Source: FLUQ01 sp031548325
GTDB lineage: Bacteria > Desulfobacterota > Desulfovibrionia > Desulfovibrionales > Desulfovibrionaceae
Length of the DNA: 5,244 nucleotides
Reading direction: 5' to 3'
Assembly: GCA_031548325.1 (NCBI GenBank)
Contig: JAVBRE010000170.1
Span: 1 to 5,244 of the forward strand
Part shown: piece after piece, positions 1 to 5,244 of the stretch
Layout: each line of letters begins with the position of its first letter
Numbering within the stretch: position 1 is the stretch's first letter
Made by a program: the position numbers and the translations under genes
Notes under the pieces: generated by a model
What the model was told of the DNA's origin: nothing
Databases searched by the model: none
The model's input: the letters and a program-made list of their open reading frames with translations, nothing else

Positions 1-135
1 TTCACACAACGGCTCTTTTGCCCTCTGCCCGCGTCAAAAGGGCTTTTTGCTCCGGGTCGAGTACCAAAAGAGTACACTCCCCTTCGCAAAAAGCCCTTTT
101 TCCTTGGCAGAGAACAAAATTTCCCGCTGTGTGAA
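1..135. repeat. Long imperfect inverted repeat (foldback element)
   Basis: Seen directly: nested arms pair around a centre near position 68. Outer arms 1-12 and 124-135 match at 11 of 12 positions. Middle arms 16-29 and 106-119 match at 12 of 14. Inner arms 36-50 (AAAAGGGCTTTTTGC) and 86-100 are perfectly complementary over 15 bp. The ~35-nt loop contains two direct copies of GAGTAC (59-64 and 70-75). No reading frame of interest lies inside. It may be a non-autonomous mobile or REP-like palindromic repeat, or a strong structured transcript end. The pairing is certain; the identity is inference. The left end coincides with the window edge, so the element could extend further. Confidence 0.75.
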
Positions 136-144
136 CAGGCCTTA

Positions 145-290
145 GAGCATTTTAACTTTGAAATTATACAATTGAAGTCTCGCAACGGCACAGAATCAAG
201 CACATAACAATGCTAAATTACAAAGATAAACGACACGCTTCGCGGGCATCCGCTTCGCGTCTGCCGAGCAATTTCAAAGAGAAATTGCTC
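145..290. mobile_element. MITE-like unit with terminal inverted repeats and TA borders
   Basis: The sequence at 143-165 (TAGAGCATTTT, then AACTTTGAAATT) reappears inverted at 270-292 with 20 of 23 positions identical. Each copy begins with TA, so the unit 145-290 starts and ends with GAGC/GCTC flanked by TA on both sides. This is the arrangement left by Tc1/mariner-type or related TA-targeting elements. The interior is AT-rich (about 165-232) and codes for nothing recognisable. At 235-260 it has an 11+11-bp interrupted stem carrying two direct copies of CGCTTCGCG. No transposase is present, so mobility would have to be in trans. TA is a common dinucleotide, so the target-site reading is inference; the inverted ends are directly seen. 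Confidence 0.5.
266..290 (-). terminator. Hairpin immediately after the PilZ gene, possible terminator
   Basis: GAGCAATTTC (266-275) and GAAATTGCTC (281-290) form a perfect 10-bp stem with a 5-nt loop. The G at 290 is also the last base of the PilZ stop codon, so in the transcript the hairpin begins at the stop. No run of T follows on the minus strand, so this is not a textbook intrinsic terminator. It may mainly be the right end of the MITE-like unit, with transcript-end stabilisation as a side effect. Confidence 0.35.
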
Positions 291-976
291 TAGGATAGAA
301 GTTCGGAATGAGCCAAAAACAAATCCAGGCTGGACCAGAATTCCTGGTCCGCTTCGGTGAAGGAAACCCCGAGCAGTATGCGGTTGGAGTCCGTTTCCAC
401 GCTGCGCACGGTACAGGTCACGGCAAGGGGCAGCCCGTTGGCGGAGAGTGTCGCGCGCACGACCAGGATGTCGCCCGCGACGGTCTGACGCAGTTCGTGT
501 TGGCCGCGTGCGTTGAATGCCAGGCGACAGCCGCCACGGGAAAGATCGCCGATGACCCCTTGCGCATCGCCGCGGCGCGAGTGAAATTGGGCGGGCAGCG
601 CGCATTGCACGCGCTTGTGTTGGCGCAGGGCCAGTTTTTCGATGACCTCCGGGTACTGCAAAAAGAGGAGCAGAGCGGGTTTTGTCACATGGGTCAGAAT
701 TTCGCTCTGAAAGCCGCAAAGTTCGCCCTGGCTGACCAAACGCACGGTGGCGACGGCGCCGCCCACCAGGCGGGTGCGCAGGCCGGGGACCCAGGGCAGG
801 CGCACGATCAGGTATTCAAAATGAACCACGCCTACCAGATCGGCGGCGATGCGGCCTTCGTGCGAGTCGCGGTCCGCGCCGAGGCTGATGGACATGCGAA
901 TGCCCACTTCCAAAGCCAGACGGGCGCCGGTTTGGCGGCTGTGTTTTTCCTGAGTCTGTTCTTTTTCCTGCGACAT
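290..976 (-). CDS. PilZ domain c-di-GMP receptor, YcgR-like (flagellar brake family)
   Basis: A 228-residue soluble protein with the two-domain YcgR plan. Residues ~22-115 look like the YcgR N-terminal beta-barrel (PilZN), ending in the typical LLFLQYP stretch. Residues ~116-215 form a PilZ domain. Both c-di-GMP motifs are present: RxxxR at R118-R122 (RQHKR) and DxSxxG at D144/S146/G149 (DLSRGG). A family-typical LGVSF strand follows near 201-205. YcgR-type proteins bind c-di-GMP and slow or bias the flagellar motor; other two-domain PilZ proteins regulate exopolysaccharide or secretion, so the target here is unknown. There is no signal peptide or membrane segment. I chose the ATG at 976 because AGGTGG lies 3 nt upstream and a hydrophilic N-terminus follows; ATGs at 1036, 1030 and 1024 lack a clear ribosome site. 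The stop TAG is formed at the edge of the MITE-like unit. Confidence 0.88.
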   Translation of the reverse strand: MSQEKEQTQEKHSRQTGARLALEVGIRMSISLGADRDSHEGRIAADLVGVVHFEYLIVRLPWVPGLRTRLVGGAVATVRLVSQGELCGFQSEILTHVTKPALLLFLQYPEVIEKLALRQHKRVQCALPAQFHSRRGDAQGVIGDLSRGGCRLAFNARGQHELRQTVAGDILVVRATLSANGLPLAVTCTVRSVETDSNRILLGVSFTEADQEFWSSLDLFLAHSELLS

Positions 977-1083
977 GGTCCACCTGGATATTGCCGTCGT
1001 TCGCGCGTAGGGAATCACGTTCATCCGCATCTGCATATCGGCCGGCAGAAAAAAACTTCTGGGGTCGTTCGGTAATTTGTTCT

Positions 1084-1112
1084 TCTATATCAAAGGGGCG
1101 ACGACAGGGCAA
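1084..1112 (-). promoter_or_regulatory. Possible sigma70-type promoter for the PilZ gene
   Basis: On the minus strand TTGCCC (1112-1107) and TATAGA (1089-1084) are 17 bp apart, each matching the consensus hexamers at 4 of 6 positions. Transcription would start near 1077 and give a ~100-nt leader before the ATG at 976. It sits in the 236-bp gap between slyX and the PilZ gene, where an independent promoter would be expected. The rest of the gap (977-1212) shows no gene. Its only other structure is a 7-bp stem at 1148-1154/1171-1177 around two copies of GGTACGGC. Confidence 0.3.
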
Positions 1113-1212
1113 CCATCCTCCCGCGCGCGGAGCTTTATTCACAGTCGGCCGCGCGGTACGGCAGGGTACGGCGCGGCGCAAGAACGTCGCTTTCGTCATA
1201 GGAACGGGAGCG

Positions 1213-1431
1213 TTATTCTTGATAATGCGGCGGCCGGGTTTCAACCCCGCCGTTTTCATCCAGCAGCGCGTTGATTTCCAGCACTTTTTCCCGCAAGGCT
1301 TCCAGTTCGCCCTGCATGCGGTCCAACTGGCGCTGCTGGCCGGTCAGGGCGGCATTCAGGTCCTGCAACAGGCGTTCTTGAAAAAACAGCCCTTCTTCCA
1401 GGCGGGCGAGGCGCTCCTCCTGCCCGCTCAT
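1213..1431 (-). CDS. slyX: SlyX family protein
   Basis: A 72-residue protein matching the SlyX family in size and layout. A charged, leucine-rich amphipathic helix (residues ~4-57) should form a coiled coil, and the family's hallmark C-terminal PPHY is at residues 67-70. Typical internal features are the FQE near residue 18 and the QQRQLDRMQ segment near 32-40. SlyX is a small cytoplasmic protein of unknown biochemical role, named from its location by slyD in enterobacteria; there is no slyD here. Its ATG overlaps the upstream EVE gene's stop as ATGA (1428-1431). No good ribosome site precedes it (only GGGAAAAAATC), which points to translational coupling. Confidence 0.88.
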   Translation of the reverse strand: MSGQEERLARLEEGLFFQERLLQDLNAALTGQQRQLDRMQGELEALREKVLEINALLDENGGVETRPPHYQE

Positions 1432-1901
1432 GATTTTTTCCCATTCGTCCGGACAAGGCGCATGACGGCGTCAAAGTGCTCTTTGGACACCGGCTGCACG
1501 GACAACCGGCTGCCTTTGCGCAAAAGCTCCATGCCCGCCAGTTCGGGCCGGGTACGCAGAAAGGGCAGGGACAGGGGTTTTGCGAATATTTCTTTCAGCC
1601 GCACATCCGTCAGGTACCAGCGGGCTTTGTCCGCGGGGGACGCCGGGTCGAAATGCTCGTTTTCCGGATCCCACTGGCCGGGGTCCGGTTTGGCCTCGCC
1701 GGCTATTTCCATCAGACCCACAATGCCCGGATCGGTCACGGAATGGTAAAAAAAAGCCAGGTCGCCGGGCCGCATGCTCCGGATGAAATTGCGGGCCTGG
1801 TAATTGCGCACCCCGTCCCAGGGGCTTGTCCTGCCCGGCAGTTCGGCCAGATCGTGAATAGAAAAACAGCCGGGTTCGCTTTTCAGCAGCCAGTATTGCA
1901 T
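1428..1901 (-). CDS. EVE domain-containing protein (THYN1/YdcG-like family)
   Basis: A 157-residue protein that is essentially a single EVE domain, the normal length for bacterial members. Family signatures are YWLLKSEP at residues 3-10, WDGVRNYQARN at 28-38, GDLAFFYHS at 46-54, GIVGLMEI at 59-66, WYLTDV at 95-100 and the C-terminal RLSVQPVS. EVE domains are PUA-related folds that bind modified bases in DNA or RNA through a pocket; some are fused to modification-dependent restriction enzymes. Stand-alone copies such as this one have no settled function. The ATG at 1901 is chosen because AAGGAG lies 6 nt upstream; the in-frame ATG at 1955 lacks this and would add a non-conserved extension. It heads a two-gene unit with slyX, overlapping it by 4 nt. 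I see no restriction or methylation gene nearby, so a defence role is not indicated. Confidence 0.93.
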   Translation of the reverse strand: MQYWLLKSEPGCFSIHDLAELPGRTSPWDGVRNYQARNFIRSMRPGDLAFFYHSVTDPGIVGLMEIAGEAKPDPGQWDPENEHFDPASPADKARWYLTDVRLKEIFAKPLSLPFLRTRPELAGMELLRKGSRLSVQPVSKEHFDAVMRLVRTNGKKS

Positions 1902-1907
1902 GAGTAT

Positions 1908-1913
1908 CTCCTT
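1908..1913 (-). promoter_or_regulatory. Ribosome binding site of the EVE gene
   Basis: AAGGAG on the minus strand, 6 nt before the ATG at 1901. It decides this start over the upstream in-frame ATG at 1955. A perfect 10-bp palindrome CGCGATCGCG (1923-1932) lies just upstream and could be chance or a protein-binding site. Confidence 0.75.
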
Positions 1914-2079
1914 CGCGCCGTCCGCGATCGCGCGTTTTCTGCAACGCCTATACACCGCTTCAGGGCAAAAGTCCCGCGCGCGGCGTCTTTGCGGGGCGAC
2001 GGCGATTGCGCGTTATGGCGCACGGAAAAAGAATATGTTATACAAGCTATCGGGAGCTTTTTTGCCGATTTTCAGAACA

Positions 2080-2089
2080 GGGGAAGGGA
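2080..2089 (+). promoter_or_regulatory. Ribosome binding site of the hybrid kinase gene
   Basis: A purine-rich GGGGAAGGGA with AAGG 5 nt before the ATG at 2093. It supports that start over the in-frame TTG at 2006 and ATG at 2015, which would add a non-PAS-like leader. The divergent region 1902-2092 must hold the promoters for both the EVE gene and this kinase, but I find no convincing -35/-10 pair. Confidence 0.7.
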
Positions 2090-2092
2090 ACC

Positions 2093-4435
2093 ATGCAGGA
2101 TCAACTGAATGACGCGTATCTCAACCGGATCAAAGCGTCCATGATTGACAGCTTTATGGACTTTATTTCCATTGCCGATACAAGCCGTAAAATCATCTAT
2201 TACAATCCCGCCGCCTATAGAATGATGGGTTATGAACCCGATGAAAGCCCGGATATCATGACCACGGAAAAGCTGCACGCGAAAGGCTTTGACAAGTTCG
2301 CCAAGGAAGTCATCCAGCCCTCGGTTTTTGAAAAAGGGTCCTGGACCGGAATCAGCTATATCAACCACAAGGACGGCAGCCCCATCACCGTCGAAATGAC
2401 GGTGTTTCCCCTCTACGGCAAAAACGGCGAGGAATACGGAACGGTCGCCGTCATGCGCGACGTCAACGAACTGGCCAAGATGAACGAACGCCTGAAGAAA
2501 AGCAGCGAGCTTTTTCAGAAGGTGCTTGATTCCGCGAAGATAGGCATCGTGCTCATCAATATGCGCACGAACAGCATCGAGATGATCAACAAATGGACCT
2601 CGGACATGCTTCGGATGGAGCCGAACGAGATCATCGGCAAAAAATGTTACGACATTCTCTGCCGCAGAAGCCTTGACCTCTGCCCCCATGTCAACGAACG
2701 CGACAAACAGGTGCTGGTGGCCGAACGCTATCTTGAGCGCAAGGACGGCAGTTTTTTGCCCATCATCAAGACGGGAACCTGGATCACCATTGACGATACG
2801 GAATACCTGGTCGACACCCTTGTGGACATCACCATCCAGAAAGAACTCGAACAAAAGCTGCAAGTCGCCAAAACCGCGGCTGAGGCGGCCAGCCACTCCA
2901 AAACCGAATTTCTTTCGCGCATGAGCCATGAAATGCGCACCCCCCTCAACGCCATCATCGGCATGACCCGGCTCAGCGAAAAGACGGACAGCGTCGAAAA
3001 GCTGAAACAATGCATGGAAACCATCAAGCTGTCCTCGAATCACCTGCTCAGCCTGATCAACGACATTCTCGATCTGTCAAAAATCGAGGCGGACAAGCTT
3101 GAGCTTTCCTTGGAGCCTTTTTCCGTGGCCGACCTGGCGCGCGACACCGCGGCCCTCATCGATCCCAAGGTCAGGGAAAAAAATATCCGTCTGCAGCTTG
3201 CCGTTGACGAGCGCATTCCGCCCCTGCTCATGGGCGACCCTTTGCGCCTGTCCCAGGTGTTGCTCAATTTTCTTTCCAACGCCGTCAAGTTCACGCCCGA
3301 GAACGGCGAGGTGCGTTTTACGGCCGCTCTGAATTCGAGAGGGGAAACAGGCGTCAATTTGCATTTCGCCGTGAGCGACACGGGCATCGGCATCCCCGAA
3401 GACCAACTGGCCCGCCTTTTCAACCCCTTTGCCCAGGCCGACGACTCCATCACCCGCAAATACGGCGGCACGGGACTGGGATTGGTCATCAGCAAGCGCA
3501 TCATCAATCTCATGGGTTCGGATATAGAAGTGGCCACACGGCCGGGCAAAGGCTCCACTTTCCGCTTTGCCCTGGACCTGCTCCTGGTCGGAAATGCGGA
3601 TATCGCCCCGCATGGCGCGGAAGACGCTCCAGCCGATATTGCCGGCATTTTTAGGGGCAAGAAAGCGCTGATCGTTGATGATGTGGATGTCAACAGGCTC
3701 ATCGCCGTCGAACTGCTGGCGGAAACGGGCCTGGAGTTCGACGAGGCCGAAAACGGCCGGGTCGCGGTGGATAAAGCCACCCGCAATCATTATGACGCGG
3801 TGCTCATGGACATCCAGATGCCGGTCATGGACGGATACGAAGCCACCCGGCGCATCCGGCAGGCGGCAAAGCCTTTTTCCGATGCTCCCATTATCGCCAT
3901 GAGCGCCAACGTGTTCAAGGAAGATGTGGAGCGCAGCCTGGCCGCCGGCATGAACGCCCATGTGGGCAAACCCATTGACGTGGACAAGGTGGTGCTGGCC
4001 ATCCACAGGCTGGTCCACGGCGCGGGAGCGGAAAAGACCGGCGAAACCGCAGCCAAGGCCGCCTTCAGGCCGGACATCGGCAAACGTGATTTTGATAAAA
4101 ATTATTTCAACTTCGCTCTGGCCCTGCAACTGCACGGCGGCGACGAATTCGCGCTGGCCGCACTGTGCCGCGAGTTTCTGCACAACGACAGGCACGGAAC
4201 CCTGAAAACGGCCTTGGAACGTAAGGATTACGCAACCGCGGAAAAAGCCGCGAGCCTGCTTCTGGAAGAAGCGCGGGACCTGTGCCTGACCAGTCTGACC
4301 GCCTACGTCGGCAACGTTGCCGCCTGCCTTGAGCGTAAGGCTCACGAATATGCCGTCATGTACGCGAACGATCTGGAAAAGTGCCATGTCAGCACACGGG
4401 AGATTCTGGAGGAATTGCTCGCGCCGGATGCGTGA
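2093..4435 (+). CDS. Soluble hybrid sensor histidine kinase (PAS-PAS-HisKA-HATPase-REC-degenerate Hpt)
   Basis: A 780-residue cytoplasmic signalling kinase with no membrane segment. PAS1 covers ~21-125 (IYYNPAAYRMMGY; HKDGSPITVEMTVFP) and PAS2 ~141-248. A short coiled-coil signalling helix (~248-270) follows. The HisKA domain has the phospho-acceptor H279 in SHEMRTPLNAI. The ATP-binding domain has the N box (N392, N396), G1 box DTGIGIP (429-435), F-box-like LFNPFAQAD and G2 box GGTGLGL (458-464). The receiver domain (~522-640) has D529/D530, phospho-acceptor D573 (LMDIQMP), S604 and K626, so it looks fully functional. The last ~120 residues are helical and align with Hpt domains, but the histidine position appears to be A720. 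Known for the family: a signal at PAS alters autophosphorylation of H279, then transfer to D573. The ligand is unknown; PAS2 carries C185, C190 and C197. No partner regulator is adjacent, so an output cannot be named. Confidence 0.95.
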   Translation: MQDQLNDAYLNRIKASMIDSFMDFISIADTSRKIIYYNPAAYRMMGYEPDESPDIMTTEKLHAKGFDKFAKEVIQPSVFEKGSWTGISYINHKDGSPITVEMTVFPLYGKNGEEYGTVAVMRDVNELAKMNERLKKSSELFQKVLDSAKIGIVLINMRTNSIEMINKWTSDMLRMEPNEIIGKKCYDILCRRSLDLCPHVNERDKQVLVAERYLERKDGSFLPIIKTGTWITIDDTEYLVDTLVDITIQKELEQKLQVAKTAAEAASHSKTEFLSRMSHEMRTPLNAIIGMTRLSEKTDSVEKLKQCMETIKLSSNHLLSLINDILDLSKIEADKLELSLEPFSVADLARDTAALIDPKVREKNIRLQLAVDERIPPLLMGDPLRLSQVLLNFLSNAVKFTPENGEVRFTAALNSRGETGVNLHFAVSDTGIGIPEDQLARLFNPFAQADDSITRKYGGTGLGLVISKRIINLMGSDIEVATRPGKGSTFRFALDLLLVGNADIAPHGAEDAPADIAGIFRGKKALIVDDVDVNRLIAVELLAETGLEFDEAENGRVAVDKATRNHYDAVLMDIQMPVMDGYEATRRIRQAAKPFSDAPIIAMSANVFKEDVERSLAAGMNAHVGKPIDVDKVVLAIHRLVHGAGAEKTGETAAKAAFRPDIGKRDFDKNYFNFALALQLHGGDEFALAALCREFLHNDRHGTLKTALERKDYATAEKAASLLLEEARDLCLTSLTAYVGNVAACLERKAHEYAVMYANDLEKCHVSTREILEELLAPDA

Positions 4436-4464
4436 GTCGCGGCCAGCGTCATCGCGGGTATTTG

Positions 4465-4478
4465 AGAACACACGTTCT
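4465..4478. terminator. Small hairpin between convergent genes, weak terminator candidate
   Basis: AGAAC (4465-4469) and GTTCT (4474-4478) form a 5-bp stem with a 4-nt loop in the 42-bp gap between the kinase stop and the ygiQ stop. On the plus strand a TTTTT follows only after a further 8 nt. The location is where a shared terminator belongs, but the structure is weak. Confidence 0.2.
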
Positions 4479-5244
4479 TAACGGCGTTTTTCTCGTCCGG
4501 AACCAAAACCCGTCTTTCTGACGATTTTTTTTCCCTTGTCCGGACGGCTTTGTTTTTCCACCAGCATATAGTGCTGGCGCATCCGTTCCGCGTCTGTTCT
4601 GGCCACGGGAATGGCCGCGCCTTTCGTGTCCCTGCCCGCGTAAAACATGGCCGTGGCCACGGTGCCGGGCGTGGGGATGAAGCACTGCACCTGCTGCGGC
4701 CGCCAGCCGCGGCGTTTCAGCCAGGCCGCCAGTTCGCGCATTGCTTCGTCCGTACAGCCGGGATACGCGCTCATCAGGTAGGGTATCACGTACTGTTCTT
4801 TGCCCGCCGCTTCCGACTGTCGGGTGAACTCGGCCAGAAAACGTTCAAAAACCGCGAGCTTCGGTTTGCGCATCAGGCGCAGCACGGTTTCGTTCACATG
4901 TTCCGGCGCTATCTTCAACTGTCCGCCCGTAAATTCCCGGGTATACGCGGCCAGGGCGTCCGCGTCGGCCAGGGCCAAATCGAAACGCAGCCCGCTGGCC
5001 ACGCGCACATGGCGCACGCCTTCCTGGCGCGCCATCTCGCGCAGCAGTTCCGCATTGGCCGCCTGGTCCGCAACGAAATCCGGGCAGAGCGCCGGGTGCA
5101 GGCAACTTTGCCGCAGACAGCGCGCCGGATCGGCCCCGCAGCGCGCCCCCCACATGTTGGCCGAAGGGCCGCCCACGTCGCTGATGGATCCCGCCCAGGC
5201 CGGGGGTTTGCGAGTGCAGGGGCGCTGCCCCTGCACCCCGCCCA
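4478..5244 (-). CDS. ygiQ: YgiQ family radical SAM protein, 3' part (5' part missing or interrupted)
   Basis: About 245 residues align with the C-terminal third of the radical SAM protein YgiQ (UPF0313). Signatures are KPPAWAGSISDVGGPSANM (around 5155-5210), the cysteine-rich stretch with four Cys (around 5085-5145), LKIAPEH (around 4898-4920), EQYVIPYLMSAYPG and QVQCFIPTPGTVATAMFYAG (around 4640-4700). The SAM-binding CxxxCxxC motif of the family lies further N-terminal and is not in the window. The reading frame stays open to the window edge, with a GTG at 5236, but residues upstream of TRKPPAW no longer resemble the amphipathic helix YgiQ has there. They are encoded by a perfect palindrome (5214-5236). 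The gene may be truncated, interrupted, or met at a repeat-bounded assembly end. The C-terminal tail is shorter than in E. coli YgiQ. The enzyme's reaction is not established. Confidence 0.85.
   Translation of the reverse strand, partial: GGVQGQRPCTRKPPAWAGSISDVGGPSANMWGARCGADPARCLRQSCLHPALCPDFVADQAANAELLREMARQEGVRHVRVASGLRFDLALADADALAAYTREFTGGQLKIAPEHVNETVLRLMRKPKLAVFERFLAEFTRQSEAAGKEQYVIPYLMSAYPGCTDEAMRELAAWLKRRGWRPQQVQCFIPTPGTVATAMFYAGRDTKGAAIPVARTDAERMRQHYMLVEKQSRPDKGKKIVRKTGFGSGREKRR
5214..5236. repeat. REP-like GC-rich palindrome
   Basis: GTGCAGGGGC (5214-5223) and GCCCCTGCAC (5227-5236) are perfectly complementary around a 3-nt loop. Such compact GC-rich hairpins are typical of repetitive extragenic palindromes, yet this one sits in frame at the 5' side of the ygiQ fragment. 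An 8-bp direct repeat, CCCGCCCA, lies at 5190-5197 and again at 5237-5244 at the very end of the window. Confidence 0.6.

Noticed and set aside
36..100. CRISPR-like or tandem repeats in the left region
   Set aside because: The matches are inverted arms of one foldback, with no regularly spaced direct repeats and spacers.
308..1075. Long plus-strand open frame opposite the PilZ gene
   Set aside because: It is antisense to a gene with clear PilZ motifs and a ribosome site. Its translation has no recognisable domain and is explained by GC-rich codon bias.
1090..1118. Minus-strand mini-ORF (ATG at 1115, 8 codons) beside GGGAGG as a leader peptide
   Set aside because: The ribosome-site-like sequence directly abuts the ATG, leaving no spacing, and the ORF overlaps the proposed promoter, so it would not be in the transcript.
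1148..1177. GCCGCGC/GCGCGGC stem downstream of slyX as a terminator
   Set aside because: The 7-bp stem has a 16-nt loop and no T run on the minus strand. In GC-rich DNA this is readily found by chance.
2044..2063. AAGCT/AGCTT hairpin followed by T's in the kinase leader
   Set aside because: A 5-bp, AT-containing stem and a short T run are too weak to call a terminator or attenuator without expression data.
2006..2092. Longer kinase start at TTG 2006 or ATG 2015
   Set aside because: No ribosome site precedes these codons, the extra residues do not look like PAS sequence, and the ATG at 2093 has a good purine-rich site.
2072..3043. Minus-strand open frame of 323 codons opposite the PAS domains
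   Set aside because: Antisense shadow of the kinase gene with no domain and no plausible start.
3077..4471. Minus-strand open frame of 464 codons opposite the kinase
   Set aside because: It is a shadow of the kinase coding strand. The plus strand carries every histidine-kinase and receiver motif, and the antisense product resembles no known protein.

Overview
The window looks like ordinary chromosomal DNA from a GC-rich Gram-negative bacterium. The style of the YgiQ-like, PilZ and hybrid-kinase proteins, the GC-rich codon use and the palindromic repeats suggest a sulfate-reducing deltaproteobacterium of the Desulfovibrio type. That placement rests on protein resemblance alone; there is no rRNA or other marker gene. 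No phage, CRISPR, toxin-antitoxin or transposase gene is visible.

Layout. Positions 1-292 hold no gene but are dense in structure: a ~135-bp imperfect foldback (1-135), then a ~146-bp MITE-like unit (145-290) with 20/23-matching inverted ends and a TA at each outer border. The minus strand then carries, in transcription order, an EVE-domain protein (1428-1901), slyX (1213-1431, sharing an ATGA stop/start with the EVE gene) and, after a 236-bp gap with a possible promoter, a YcgR-like PilZ protein (290-976). The PilZ stop codon lies exactly on the border of the MITE-like unit. A 191-bp divergent region (1902-2092) separates this block from a plus-strand gene for a 780-residue soluble hybrid histidine kinase (2093-4435). 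Converging on it is the 3' part of a YgiQ-family radical SAM gene (4478-5244, minus), whose recognisable sequence stops at a perfect GC-rich palindrome at the right edge of the window.

How the genes may work together. Two genes are signalling genes: a c-di-GMP receptor and a cytosolic PAS-sensing hybrid kinase. They are divergent and separated by two housekeeping-type genes, so nothing in the layout proves a shared pathway. EVE and slyX are almost certainly co-transcribed. The kinase has all canonical catalytic motifs, but its C-terminal helical domain resembles an Hpt domain without the phosphorylatable histidine.

The most unusual material is the repeat DNA: the foldback, the MITE-like unit that supplies the last base of the PilZ stop codon, and the palindrome joined to ygiQ. 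I see no convincing new multi-gene system.
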